Of a stretch of 64,000 bases of DNA, positions 17,667-27,440 are shown one piece after another. This DNA is from Thalassospira sp. MCCC 1A01148 (GTDB taxonomy: Bacteria > Pseudomonadota > Alphaproteobacteria > Rhodospirillales > Thalassospiraceae). The notes below the pieces were generated by a model. The model was not told the origin of the DNA and searched no databases. It saw only the letters and a program-made list of their open reading frames with translations. The translations under genes and the position numbers were made by a program. Where the stretch lies: positions 229,184-293,183 of the forward strand of contig NZ_LPVZ01000018.1 in NCBI RefSeq assembly GCF_001613795.1. The letters run 5' to 3'. How positions within the stretch are numbered: position 1 is the stretch's first letter; each line of letters opens with the position of its first letter.

Positions 17667-17686
17667 TCCGCGCTGCCATATAAAAC

Positions 17687-17722
17687 AAAAGCCATGCGAT
17701 GTGATGTCGCATGGCTTTTTTT
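17687..17722. terminator. Bidirectional intrinsic terminator
   Basis: AAAAGCCATGCGA pairs with TCGCATGGCTTTT, followed by a run of seven T on the plus strand and preceded by A-rich sequence. It serves the convergent lactonase and hydratase genes. Confidence 0.9.
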
Positions 17723-17744
17723 GTTGGCGTCTTTTGGGCGGCAA

Positions 17745-18509
17745 TCAGACCTGTTTGATGTCGGCACTTACGGTTCCAAGTCCTTCAAAGATCGCTTCGA
17801 TCTTGCCAAATGGGGTGATGGTCGGCAGCGCACAGGCGCCAGTGGTGATCACATCCCCCGCCTTAAGGCTTTGGCCGCGTTTGGCAAGGAAGCCCACCAG
17901 ATATTCCAGCCCGCCAAAGATTTCCGGCCAGGCATCGGGATCGTCATTGCTGGCAAGCACTTCGCCGTTGCTTTTGGTGGTGACTTTGCCGCCAATAAAG
18001 CCAAGGTCGCGCCAGCCTTCAATTTCCTGACCAAGAATGAAGTGGCTGGTCGAATTCAGATCAGCCAGCGTTTGAACCGGCGACTGCTTTTCATGATAGC
18101 GGCGATCAGCGATTTCGATGGCCAGATGCATGCTTTTGATATGATCAAGGATGTCGCTTGATGTGGCGTCCGGGGCAGGGGTGCTGTCCATGACAACCGC
18201 AATTTCGGCCTCGATATTCGGGAAATGGATGTCCTTGGTCGTCAATGTTGCACCATCGCCAAGAATACGACCATCCAGCAACGGACCAACCAGCGGTCCA
18301 TCTGCGCCAATCTTTTCCTGTGCAGCACGGGTCGCAACCGCAAGCTTCCACCCGGCTTGCGCAATCCCGACCTGTGCGAGGGTGGCGTCCTGAACGGCAT
18401 AGGCCTCTTCAAAGGTTTTCGGCGCGATGTCCTCAGGCAGCGGATCAATCAGCGTGTGATTGGTAAAGGCATCTGCAAGGATGCGGCTTGCGGCGGTGAT
18501 ATCAGTCAT
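17745..18509 (-). CDS. 2-keto-4-pentenoate hydratase-like protein (FAH superfamily)
   Basis: 254 residues of the MhpD/fumarylacetoacetase C-terminal fold, which hydrates, decarboxylates or cleaves 2-oxo acids at a bound metal. The conserved segments are GWKLAVATRAAQEKIG, the metal-binding EAEIAVVM and EIADRR, and late glycine-rich GDVITTGACA. The classical role is in catechol meta-cleavage, yet no ring-cleavage gene is present, and the flanking genes handle sugar acids. A 2-keto-3-deoxy acid is therefore a reasonable substrate guess, not shown by the sequence. It is divergent from the kdgD operon. Confidence 0.85.
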   Translation of the reverse strand: MTDITAASRILADAFTNHTLIDPLPEDIAPKTFEEAYAVQDATLAQVGIAQAGWKLAVATRAAQEKIGADGPLVGPLLDGRILGDGATLTTKDIHFPNIEAEIAVVMDSTPAPDATSSDILDHIKSMHLAIEIADRRYHEKQSPVQTLADLNSTSHFILGQEIEGWRDLGFIGGKVTTKSNGEVLASNDDPDAWPEIFGGLEYLVGFLAKRGQSLKAGDVITTGACALPTITPFGKIEAIFEGLGTVSADIKQV

Positions 18510-18720
18510 TACCGTTCTTCTTGGTTATGTCATTTAAATCAAACTCATGAGCCCTGACCCTAGCGGGCTTTGGGCATAAAGTCATCATACCAATCACCCC
18601 GATTCGAAGAATTCACCCCGAAGTTGCAGCTTTATACCAAAGTCGCAGGTGTCTGAGGGTTAGCCAAAACCCTTGTTTATCCGGGATTTCTGCCGCCGCA
18701 GAAAGATGCCGGTATTATGT

Positions 18721-18749
18721 TTGACAAAGTGATATTATGAATTTATAGA
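18721..18749 (+). promoter_or_regulatory. Sigma70-type promoter of the kdgD/TRAP/udh cluster
   Basis: A consensus TTGACA (18721-18726), 17-bp spacer and TATAGA (18744-18749) lie 45 bp upstream of the kdgD start. This is the best housekeeping-type promoter in the window. Confidence 0.75.
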
Positions 18750-18784
18750 ATCGTCGTAGTTATTTTGACGCATTCAGACATTAG

Positions 18785-19720
<936 letters not shown>

Positions 19721-19967
19721 GCCATTGCTGGTAACGCCAGTATAGACCTGCTTACGTCCCGGCAGGTGGTTCTGTCGGGGCGTGAATTGTGTGCCACGCT
19801 GACAATTGGGACACAGGAATTTAAAGGCGCTATTAGACTAGTTGTTAATTTTTCTTACAGTTGTGTTTACAAGTTCGCGATTGTAGGATTATATGACAAG
19901 AACAAGACCCCAAAAGGGCAACAAGGCTTTAACGCAGTAGACATCAGATTGTCTGGGAGGACCCAAA

Positions 19968-20960
19968 ATGAACAAGTTTATCAAAACCACCACACTGACG
20001 ATTGCGGCCGCAGCCGTTTCGGTTGCGCTGGCATCCGGTGCGCAGGCCAAGGAATGGCGCGGCTGGAATATTCATCCGCCGGAATACCCGGTTTCGACCG
20101 GCATGGAAGAATTTGCCAAGATCATTAATGAAAAATCCGGTGGCGACCTTGAAGCCAAGGTTTATCACGGTGGCGTTCTGGGCGATCAGCCCGATGCGAT
20201 TCAGCAGGTCCGCCTTGGCGGTCTCGACTGGGCTGTTTTCAACCTCGGCCCGCTGGGCGAAGTTGCACCTGAAGCCAACGTTGTTTCGCTGCCCTTCATC
20301 TTCAAAAGCGTCGATGCCATGCATGACGTCATGGATGGCCCGGCTGGTCAGCAGATCGCCGATGGCCTGATCGAAGCTGGCCTGCAGCCGCTTGGCTGGT
20401 ACGATTCAGGTGCGCGTTCGTTCTATAACTCCAAGCGTCCGATCAACACCCCGGCTGACCTTGACGGTTTGAAATTCCGCGTCATGAGCAACGATCTTTA
20501 TGTTCAGATGGTTGATGCGCTGGGCGGCAACGCGACCCCGATGGCCTATAGCTCGGTCTATCAGTCGCTGAAAACCGGTGTGATCGACGGTGCAGAAAAC
20601 AACTATCCGTCCTATGACAGCTCCGGCCACTTCGAAGCTGCCAAATACTACTCGGTAACCCAGCACCTGATCCTGCCGGAATGCCTGTGCATGAACAAAG
20701 CGCTTTATGACAGCCTTTCGGACGAAGAGAAAAAGATCGTCCATGATGCCGCTGACGCGTCGGTTGAAGTGCAGCGTGCTGCCTGGGCCGCCCGTGCAGA
20801 GCAGTCCAAGGAAAAAGTCATTGCTGCTGGCATCGAAGTGAACGAAATCGCTGACAAGCAGGCTTTCCAGGACGCCATGCAGCCGGTTTACGACAACTTC
20901 CTTGAAGCCAACCCGGATCTGGCCGATCTGGTCAAAGCCATCCAGGATGCGCAGAAATAA
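19968..20960 (+). CDS. dctP: TRAP transporter solute-binding subunit (DctP family), probable uronate receptor
   Basis: 330 residues. The signal peptide is at 1-27 (ending SGAQA-KEW). The periplasmic receptor of a tripartite ATP-independent carrier binds a carboxylated ligand. The family's carboxylate-binding arginine is in GLKFRVMSNDLY, and the conserved pocket strand NATPMAYSSVYQSLKTGVIDGAENN follows. Its position between kdgD and the two membrane subunits with uronate dehydrogenase makes galacturonate or glucuronate the likely cargo. The start codon follows TGGGAGGACCC. A stem with a T-rich tail after the stop should make this transcript more abundant than the permease part. Confidence 0.93.
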   Translation: MNKFIKTTTLTIAAAAVSVALASGAQAKEWRGWNIHPPEYPVSTGMEEFAKIINEKSGGDLEAKVYHGGVLGDQPDAIQQVRLGGLDWAVFNLGPLGEVAPEANVVSLPFIFKSVDAMHDVMDGPAGQQIADGLIEAGLQPLGWYDSGARSFYNSKRPINTPADLDGLKFRVMSNDLYVQMVDALGGNATPMAYSSVYQSLKTGVIDGAENNYPSYDSSGHFEAAKYYSVTQHLILPECLCMNKALYDSLSDEEKKIVHDAADASVEVQRAAWAARAEQSKEKVIAAGIEVNEIADKQAFQDAMQPVYDNFLEANPDLADLVKAIQDAQK

Positions 20961-20972
20961 GACAGCATACTG

Positions 20973-21004
20973 AAGGGGCGGCGATTTTATCGTCGCCCTT
21001 CTTT
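20973..21004 (+). terminator. Intra-operon attenuator after the TRAP receptor gene
   Basis: GGGCGGCGA-tttta-TCGTCGCCC with one G-T pair is followed by TTCTTTCT. It lies between the receptor and permease genes, a common way of giving excess receptor. Confidence 0.65.
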
Positions 21005-21066
21005 CTGTGCGAGATTACTCTATTTTGGTTTTGTTGCTGATTAATCATATTTCTGGCGGCGCATAG

Positions 21067-21612
21067 ATGTTTTCCAGTTTCACCAATTTACTCGACCGTC
21101 TTGGCGGGGGAATCGCCGGGGTGCTCAACCTTATTGGCGGTTTGGCGCTTGTGGCCCTTATTCCCAGTTTTGCCTGGCTGGTGTTTGGGCGTTATGTGCT
21201 TAATGAAACACCGACCTGGGTTGAACAGGTATCCTTGATCTTGATCGTGCTGATCACCTTCCCCGTGGCTGCGGCCGGTATGCGCGACAACAGTCATCTT
21301 TCGGTTTCGTTTTTCCGCGATGCATTGCCGCCCAAGATTGCCGCCATTGTCGCTGCGATCAGTTACGCCGCCATGGCATGGTTTGGCTATTGGATGTTGA
21401 TCGGCGGGATGGATCTGGTGGCCTTCAACTGGGCCAAGAAAATGCCGATCATCCATATTTCAGATGGCTTGCGATCCGTACCCATGGCGGTATGCGGGGC
21501 CGGGATCATGTTTTACAGCGTGGTCCACATTTTCAAGATCATAGCTGGCTGGCAAAAAATTGCGCGCGCCAGTGTCTATCACGATGATTTGCTGAATAAG
21601 GACGTTGAATAA
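21067..21612 (+). CDS. dctQ: TRAP transporter small permease subunit (DctQ family)
   Basis: 181 residues with four predicted membrane helices (about 15-38, 50-68, 88-112 and 132-155). The DctQ signature around the second helix is present (NETPTWVEQVSLILIVLITFPVAAAGMRDNSHLSV). It docks the large permease and receptor. The next gene begins directly after its stop codon, with no gap, so the two are translationally coupled. Confidence 0.93.
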   Translation: MFSSFTNLLDRLGGGIAGVLNLIGGLALVALIPSFAWLVFGRYVLNETPTWVEQVSLILIVLITFPVAAAGMRDNSHLSVSFFRDALPPKIAAIVAAISYAAMAWFGYWMLIGGMDLVAFNWAKKMPIIHISDGLRSVPMAVCGAGIMFYSVVHIFKIIAGWQKIARASVYHDDLLNKDVE

Positions 21613-22902
21613 ATGGGCATGACCATTCTTCTGGGCGTGTTTGCCATCGGTATTCTGATTGGCATGCCCGTTGCCATTGCACTTGGCGTTGCTGCCTTGG
21701 GGGCATTTTTCGTTGAAGGGCTTCCGACCCTGATTGCGTTTCAGCGCATCGGGTCCGGGATCAGCGTTTTCTCATTGCTGGCCATTCCGTTCTTTATCTT
21801 TGCCGGTGAGCTGATGCTTCATGGCGGGATTGCCAGCAGGCTTGTGCAATTTGCCACTGCTCTGGTCGGTAACCGGCGCGGCGGCCTTGGCATTGTGAAT
21901 GTATTTTCCTCGATGCTGTTTGGCGGCATTTCCGGTTCTGCGGTGGCTGATACCTCGGCACTTGGGTCAATCCTGATTCCGGTGATGAAAAAGGAAGGTT
22001 ACCGCGCCGATTACGCCGTCAACGTCACGGTGACATCATCGATTGCCGGGATCATGATCCCGCCCAGTCACAACATGATCCTGTATGCGGTTGCCGCAGG
22101 CGGGGGCATTTCGATTTCCAAGCTGTTCATGGCGGGCGTTGTGCCGGGCATCATCATGTGTGTGTTGCTGGGGCTTGCGACCTGGCTGGTGGCAATCCGC
22201 CACGGTTATCCGGCGCAACCGTTTCCGGGTTGGGCGGTGGTGGGGCGTACAGCTGTTCGCGCGCTGCCGGGCTTCTTCACGGCCGTGATCATTGTCGGCG
22301 GCGTGCTGAGTGGCGTATTCACCGTCACGGAATCCGGTGCCATTGGCGTTGCCTATGCGCTGATCATTACCGGGCTTGTCTATCGGGAACTCAGTTGGGC
22401 GGGCTTTATTGCCGCAGTCAAACAATCGGCCAAGACGACGGCCCTTGTGATGCTTCTGGTCGGGTGCGCGTCGGCCTATGGCTATATGCTGGCATTCTAT
22501 CAGGTGCCTGATGCCCTGGCAGAGGCGATTACCGGTATCACTGACAATCCGATCATGGTCCTTTTGATGATCAACGTGATGCTGCTGGTTGCGGGCATGA
22601 TCATGGATATGGCAGCCTTGATCCTGATCTGTACGCCGATCTTCCTGCCGCTTGCCATGCAGTTCGGTATGGATCCGATCCAGTTCGGCATGGTCCTGAT
22701 GATGAATTTGGGCCTTGGCCTGTGTACGCCACCGGTTGGTTCGTGCCTGTTTGTCGGGTGCGCGATTGGTGGGGTGAAAATCGAAAAAGCCGTGCAGTCG
22801 ATCTGGCCGTTTTATCTGGCGATCCTGACCGCGCTTTTGCTGACAACCTATATTCCGGCGATTTCAATGACGCTGCCGAACCTTGTGTTCGGGGCGAGTT
22901 GA
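21613..22902 (+). CDS. dctM: TRAP transporter large permease subunit (DctM family)
   Basis: A 429-residue inner-membrane protein with about 12 hydrophobic helices. It carries the sodium-driven transport path of the TRAP system. Characteristic segments include PFFIFAGELM, FGGISGSAVADTSALGSILIP, MIPPSHNMILYAVAAGG and a late LGLCTPPVGSCLFVGCAI. The ATG directly abuts the dctQ stop. The C-terminal half repeats the topology of the first. It works with the two preceding subunits. Confidence 0.95.
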   Translation: MGMTILLGVFAIGILIGMPVAIALGVAALGAFFVEGLPTLIAFQRIGSGISVFSLLAIPFFIFAGELMLHGGIASRLVQFATALVGNRRGGLGIVNVFSSMLFGGISGSAVADTSALGSILIPVMKKEGYRADYAVNVTVTSSIAGIMIPPSHNMILYAVAAGGGISISKLFMAGVVPGIIMCVLLGLATWLVAIRHGYPAQPFPGWAVVGRTAVRALPGFFTAVIIVGGVLSGVFTVTESGAIGVAYALIITGLVYRELSWAGFIAAVKQSAKTTALVMLLVGCASAYGYMLAFYQVPDALAEAITGITDNPIMVLLMINVMLLVAGMIMDMAALILICTPIFLPLAMQFGMDPIQFGMVLMMNLGLGLCTPPVGSCLFVGCAIGGVKIEKAVQSIWPFYLAILTALLLTTYIPAISMTLPNLVFGAS

Positions 22903-22935
22903 TCGCGGGCAAAACCGATATCAAAGAGGATACTT

Positions 22936-23730
22936 ATGAAACGTTTGCTGATTACCGGTGCTGGTGGAAACCTTGGCAAGATTTGCCGCGAGGGACTTAA
23001 GGGCTATGCCGATGTCATTCGCCTGTCTGATATTTCCCCCATGGACCCGGCAGGCCCGAACGAGGAAGTCGTGCAATGTGACCTGTCAGATCGTGCAGCC
23101 GTGATCGAGCTGACCAAGGATGTCGATGGCATCATTCATCTTGGCGGTATTTCAATCGAGGCAGCCTTTGATGATTTGCTTCAGGCCAATCTGGCAGGCA
23201 CCTATAACCTGTATGAAGGTGCGCGTCAGAACGGGGTTAAGCGCATCATGTTTGCCAGCTCCAACCATGCGATTGGCTTCCACAAACGCACGACCAAGCT
23301 TGATGACAAATCCGAACAGCGCCCCGACAGCCTGTATGGCGTGACCAAATGTTACGGCGAAGCCGTGGCAAGCTATTATTACGACAAGTTCGATGTCGAA
23401 ACCGTTTCTGTGCGGATTGGCTCGTGCTTTGAAAAGCCGCGTGATCGCCGCATGCTGTCTACCTGGATGAGCCCGCGTGACTTCATTTCCCTGATGAAGG
23501 CGATCTTTGCCGCCCCGATGACCGGACATTTGGTGATGTATGGTGTGTCGGACAACAAGTCGAAATGGTGGAGCAACGATCACGCCGAATTCCTTGGCTG
23601 GAAACCGCAAGACAGTTCCGAGCAATACCGCGCCGAGATCGAGGCCGCTTTCCCGCCCGAAGATCGCAAGGATCCCGCTGTGATCTATCAGGGTGGTGGA
23701 TTTGCCGCCAAGGGCCATTTCGAAGACTGA
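22936..23730 (+). CDS. udh: Uronate dehydrogenase
   Basis: A 264-residue extended-SDR enzyme that oxidises D-galacturonate or D-glucuronate with NAD+ to the aldarolactone. The NAD loop is TGAGGNLGK near residue 7. DLSDRAAVIEL, HLGGISIEAAFDDLLQANL and FASSNHAIGF match the Agrobacterium Udh layout closely. The catalytic Tyr134 and Lys138 lie in YGVTKCYGE. RIGSCFEKPRDRRMLSTWMS is another Udh hallmark. It is the last gene of the kdgD/TRAP unit, with a terminator after it. A lactone isomerase or lactonase and a keto-deoxy-glucarate-forming dehydratase are needed to link it with KdgD; only an SMP-30 candidate is near. Confidence 0.93.
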   Translation: MKRLLITGAGGNLGKICREGLKGYADVIRLSDISPMDPAGPNEEVVQCDLSDRAAVIELTKDVDGIIHLGGISIEAAFDDLLQANLAGTYNLYEGARQNGVKRIMFASSNHAIGFHKRTTKLDDKSEQRPDSLYGVTKCYGEAVASYYYDKFDVETVSVRIGSCFEKPRDRRMLSTWMSPRDFISLMKAIFAAPMTGHLVMYGVSDNKSKWWSNDHAEFLGWKPQDSSEQYRAEIEAAFPPEDRKDPAVIYQGGGFAAKGHFED

Positions 23731-23770
23731 TCCAAGATCGTCTTTTGGCCTCAGATCCGCCTAAAACCAA

Positions 23771-23802
23771 GGGCCCGAACGAAATTCGTTCGGGCCCTTT
23801 TT
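23771..23802. terminator. Intrinsic terminator between udh and flagellin
   Basis: GGGCCCGAACG pairs with CGTTCGGGCCC around a short AT loop, followed by TTTTT on the plus strand. It closes the uronate unit. The minus side is less T-rich. Confidence 0.9.
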
Positions 23803-23845
23803 GCAACAGGCAGGCACGTCAAAATGTTTTTTCAGATGTCGTCCG

Positions 23846-25195
23846 CTAGCCTTGCAGCAACCGCAACAGGTTTTGCGGCATCTGGTTGGCTTGGGCCAGC
23901 ATCGCAACCCCGGACTGAACCAAAATCTGTTTGGATGTAAAGGCCGTCATTTCGGCAGCAACATCCAGATCAAGCAGCGTGGAGCGTGCGGATTCCGTAT
24001 TTTCCTGCGTCGATGCAAGGTTTTGCGCGGCAAAGTCCAGACGGTTCTGGGATGTGCCGACTGCAGCACGGGCACGTTGCAAGTCATCAATCGCACGCGT
24101 TACGACTTCGACTGCGTTCTGGGCAGCAGCCGCAGTGTTGATAGCGTTAGCGCCAAGGTCTTCCAGCGTTTCCTGACCGAGACCAGATGATCCCAGCACT
24201 GCAGAGTCAACGGCGCTCAAGTCAATCGAAAGACGATCATTGGCGGTGTTGCCGCCACCGACCTGGAATTCAATTGTGTCGGAAAGCTGCTGGCCCTTGT
24301 CCTCTTCCATGAAGAAGAACTGGCCTGTGGATGTATCAATGCCTGATCCCATGAAATCGGTATTGGCCGAGTTAAAACCGAAATCATTGGAACCTGTGGT
24401 GCCCGCTCTGACGTAGTCAACTGAGTCCGAGAAGTTGGTGTTTACTGTAATTGACAGGCCGAGCTCATCAAAATTGAGCATCGTGTTCTCGCCAGCGGCA
24501 ATGGATCGTGATCCGCCAGTCGCGGCAAAGTCAGTGACGTCGATTGATTGGGTCCGGTCTATCGCGCCATCGATCGCCACCAATACCGTCATAATGACCT
24601 GATCGCCGCCAATTTCCTGGATCCGTATCTCCAGCCCGTTATCGTCGACACCATCTTCAGCGGCGTCCTGTGCCCAGTAATTGTTGTCCGTAATCGCGAA
24701 CCGGTCAAAGCCGAAAGCGGGCGTGAGCGCTTCATTGGCGGTGGCAGGTGTGAGATTGATTGCAACATCCCCCCCATCGCCAAGCAGTTGAATGCCATTG
24801 AAGTTGGTCGAGGACGCGATACGGTCGATCTCGTCACGCAACTCGACAAATTCGTCATTGAGGAAACCACGTTCGACGTCGGACAGGTTGCCTGACGATG
24901 CCTGTACGGCCAGTGTTTTCATCCGGACGAGAACGTCGTCAATCGTGGCCATGCCGCCATCGGCAATCTGCAACATCGAGTTGGCTTGCCCGACATTGAC
25001 CGAGGCGGTTTTAAGCGCCTGCGTCGTCGCGTTAAGGCGCGCGCCAATTGCCATCGATGCCGCATCGTCGCGTGCCGAGACAACACGCGTACCAGCTGAC
25101 AGCTTTGAAAGCGACTTTGTTGCCATTGAATCAGACGCAGTCAGATTGCGATGCGCAACATTTGCCGCATAGTTCGAGATAATGTTGAGTGCCAT
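23846..25195 (-). CDS. fliC: Flagellin
   Basis: A 449-residue flagellar filament subunit. The N-terminal D0/D1 helices (MALNIISNYAANVAHRNL; SLSKLSAGTRVVSARDDAASMAIGARL) and the C-terminal ones (RLDFAAQNLASTQENTESARSTLLDLDVAAEM, ending LLRLLQG) are well conserved and end as flagellins normally do. The surface-exposed middle (about residues 150-330) is acidic and low in recognisable motifs. There is no signal peptide, as expected for export through the flagellar type III apparatus. AGGTAGGA is suitably placed before the ATG. No other flagellar gene is nearby, so this is an isolated copy. Confidence 0.95.
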   Translation of the reverse strand: MALNIISNYAANVAHRNLTASDSMATKSLSKLSAGTRVVSARDDAASMAIGARLNATTQALKTASVNVGQANSMLQIADGGMATIDDVLVRMKTLAVQASSGNLSDVERGFLNDEFVELRDEIDRIASSTNFNGIQLLGDGGDVAINLTPATANEALTPAFGFDRFAITDNNYWAQDAAEDGVDDNGLEIRIQEIGGDQVIMTVLVAIDGAIDRTQSIDVTDFAATGGSRSIAAGENTMLNFDELGLSITVNTNFSDSVDYVRAGTTGSNDFGFNSANTDFMGSGIDTSTGQFFFMEEDKGQQLSDTIEFQVGGGNTANDRLSIDLSAVDSAVLGSSGLGQETLEDLGANAINTAAAAQNAVEVVTRAIDDLQRARAAVGTSQNRLDFAAQNLASTQENTESARSTLLDLDVAAEMTAFTSKQILVQSGVAMLAQANQMPQNLLRLLQG

Positions 25196-25644
25196 TGTTT
25201 TTCCTACCTGGAAAGTGGCGATGGTTTACTACGTGTAAAATTCGCAATTAATTCTAGAGCGACAATAACAACTATAAGTAAAACACCCTCTTGTCGAGTA
25301 AAACCTGATTTACACGACAGATAAACAGTATCCACCTATTCCTTAGGATGGGTTTTGGGCGGCTATTTTCGATTAATAGAGTGCGAAGCAATGCCGTTCT
25401 GAGTGCGCATGTGGGTTTTATGTGCCGGGACTCGCATCGTCTGGCAGTTTCGCACTCTGTCATCAGAACTGATCCAGCACAGAGTTGGGCCTAAATCGTT
25501 CGTTGTTGTGTGGCGAACACAGCAAGATTTTCGTATCGCGATGCCGGGGTTTCAAGCCGGGGTCGTTTCGTTGGGGAATGGTCGAAGAGGGCGCATGCTT
25601 TTTGAATTGACGCATGGTCAGGATTGCTTATAAGCATAAATGAA
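25196..25644. other. Intergenic region between flagellin and fecI
   Basis: About 450 bp without a convincing gene. The flagellin-proximal part is AT-rich and should hold its promoter. I see TAAA elements, but no clear sigma28 or sigma54 match. The fecI side ends in a Fur box. A 76-codon frame at 25403-25633 lacks a ribosome site and homology I know. Confidence 0.5.
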
Positions 25645-25663
25645 AATGATAACAGTTATCATT
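25645..25663. promoter_or_regulatory. Fur box upstream of fecI
   Basis: AATGATAAC-a-GTTATCATT is a perfect 9-bp inverted repeat matching the core of the Fur 19-mer (GATAATGATAATCATTATC pattern), 22 bp before the sigma-factor ATG. Iron repression of the signalling unit is expected. Confidence 0.85.
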
Positions 25664-25685
25664 ATCGAATTCTGGATGTGTGGCT

Positions 25686-26210
25686 ATGGCGGTCTGTGAC
25701 CGTTCCTGGGATAATCTTTACCAGCAATATCATGATCGGTTGTTGCGACAGGTGCAGAAATATCTGCCCGCGCGCGACGAAAGCCATGATGTGTTGCAGG
25801 ATCTCTATGTGCAATTGCGCCACCGGAATATCGACCCGGATGAAATCGCCAATCCGCCAGCCTTTCTGATGCGCATGGCGACCAATCTGGCGATTGATGC
25901 CCTGCGCCGGAACAACCGCAACCCGGTTGAATTCACCGACCCGGCCGAAATCAGCGAGATGGATGGCGCAGGTAGCCATTCTGTCACCCCGGAACAGATC
26001 AGTGCAGATCGCCAGCGCCTTGATATTGTGCGGCGCGCGATTGATGACCTGCCGCCACGCTGTCGCGAGGTGTTTTTGCTGTGCAAGCGCGATCATTTCA
26101 GCACGGCAGAGGCTGCAGACCAGCTTGGCATTAGTCGCAATATGGTCGAAAAGCATTTGCGTCAGGCGCTTGGACATTGCAAACAGGTGTTGGCGCGCCA
26201 TGAAAACTAA
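25686..26210 (+). CDS. fecI: FecI-type ECF RNA polymerase sigma factor
   Basis: A 174-residue ECF sigma factor. Region 2 is at about residues 10-75 (YQQYHDRLLRQVQKYLPARDESHDVLQDLYVQL), and region 4 with its helix-turn-helix is at about 115-165 (IDDLPPRCREVFLLCKRDHFSTAEAADQLGIS, then NMVEKHLRQAL). Such factors direct transcription of ferric-siderophore receptors when the receptor and FecR signal ligand binding. The ATG at 25686 is used; a GTG at 25680 is open in frame. fecR follows after 75 bases, then the receptor, and a Fur box lies upstream. Confidence 0.93.
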   Translation: MAVCDRSWDNLYQQYHDRLLRQVQKYLPARDESHDVLQDLYVQLRHRNIDPDEIANPPAFLMRMATNLAIDALRRNNRNPVEFTDPAEISEMDGAGSHSVTPEQISADRQRLDIVRRAIDDLPPRCREVFLLCKRDHFSTAEAADQLGISRNMVEKHLRQALGHCKQVLARHEN

Positions 26211-26285
26211 ACATCCTCTTTTGCGCTGCCCGTTCGTCACATATACAACAGCACCATCAGCCAGAAGCCGGGTTACGACACCGCC

Positions 26286-27353
26286 ATGACCGAATTCCGC
26301 TATCCCGACGACTGCCAAAGCAATGACGACATTGCTGACTACTGGGCTGTACGCCTTGATGATGTGCAACTTACCGCTTCTGAAGAAATCGCCTTTGAGC
26401 GCTGGCAGGCCTCAGATCCGCAAAATCCTGCGCGCCTGATCCGCGCCCGTCAGACATGGCAGAGCATGGAAGTCGCAGCGTCAGAGCTTTCTGGCATGGA
26501 TGACCCAGGCAGAAAACCACCGACATCAAAGCCGGACCATCTTGGATTTGATAGCGAAGCCGTTCGCCGCGATCTTGAACGGCTGGGCGCGCTTGAAGGG
26601 GGCAATGGCCGTCTGCCGGGCATGCGATCCGCCAAACGCCGCGCCCGCCCGATGCTGGCGATTTTCACCATTCTGTTGCTGCTGGGTCTTTGGGGCTATT
26701 CCGCTTTTCAGCCCGATGCCGATCTGATCGCCGCAGGCAATCCCGGTATTGTCAGCGAAGTCCATGAACTGTCTGACGGATCACGCATCTGGATGGAGCC
26801 GGGCACACGCGTTGCCCTGGCGTATGGCGATCAGTATCGTGATCTGACTGTCCTTGAAGGCGGCGTGTTCATCGAGGTTGCAAAGGACAGCACACGGCCG
26901 CTTCGTATTCATCTGAACAAACTGACCGCAACGGCGGTCGGGACTGCATTCAGTGCATCGAAGTGGGGCGGGCATGTCCGGGTTGAGGTGTCCGAGGGCA
27001 CGGTCGATCTTGAAAGCCGCACGGCAAAGCTCGCACGCCTGGCCGCGGGGCGGGCATCCTGGCAGGATGCGGATGGCGATATGCATTATGGCACCGTGAC
27101 ACTGGATCGTGTCGCGGCGTGGCGTGATGGGCGCTGGGTGGTCAATGACATGCCGATTGACGAACTGTTGGCCCGTCTTTCACCGCTTATGGATGACCTG
27201 CGCTTTGTGCGCGATCCGCGCATGGACGATATCACCGTTTCGGGCAGTTTCGATCTGACCAAACCGGACGGGGCCTATGGTGCCATTCTGGCGGCTTATG
27301 GCCTTACGGACCGCGCAGTTCCGGGCGGGTTCAGAATAATTTCAAAAAAATAG
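26286..27353 (+). CDS. fecR: FecR-type anti-sigma/transmembrane iron-signalling protein
   Basis: 355 residues. The cytoplasmic N-terminal DUF4880 segment (ADYWAVRLDDVQLTASEEIAFERW, about residues 12-55) binds the sigma factor. One membrane helix is at about residues 122-140 (MLAIFTILLLLGLWGYSAF). The periplasmic FecR domain follows (ELSDGSRIWMEPGTRVAL; LTATAVGTAFSAS), then a C-terminal STN/DUF4974-like domain (VVNDMPIDELLARL to VPGGFRIISK) that contacts the receptor. It passes the signal from the loaded receptor to FecI. Confidence 0.93.
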   Translation: MTEFRYPDDCQSNDDIADYWAVRLDDVQLTASEEIAFERWQASDPQNPARLIRARQTWQSMEVAASELSGMDDPGRKPPTSKPDHLGFDSEAVRRDLERLGALEGGNGRLPGMRSAKRRARPMLAIFTILLLLGLWGYSAFQPDADLIAAGNPGIVSEVHELSDGSRIWMEPGTRVALAYGDQYRDLTVLEGGVFIEVAKDSTRPLRIHLNKLTATAVGTAFSASKWGGHVRVEVSEGTVDLESRTAKLARLAAGRASWQDADGDMHYGTVTLDRVAAWRDGRWVVNDMPIDELLARLSPLMDDLRFVRDPRMDDITVSGSFDLTKPDGAYGAILAAYGLTDRAVPGGFRIISKK

Positions 27354-27397
27354 AAAATTTAACCTCCTCTTTTCGCGGGGGCGTTCGTCATGAAGAT

Positions 27398-27416
27398 AAT
27401 AGTGATTTGCATTATT
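27398..27416. promoter_or_regulatory. Fur-box-like site upstream of the TonB receptor
   Basis: AATAGTGATTTGCATTATT matches the 19-base Fur consensus at 13 positions and lies 24 bp before the receptor start. It is weaker than the fecI site but well placed. Confidence 0.6.
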
Positions 27417-27440
27417 ATTTTCATGCGAAGGGGTTAGAAC

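Noticed and set aside
25403..25633. 76-codon plus-strand frame between flagellin and fecI
   Set aside because: No ribosome site, odd composition, and it lies in what should be promoter DNA.
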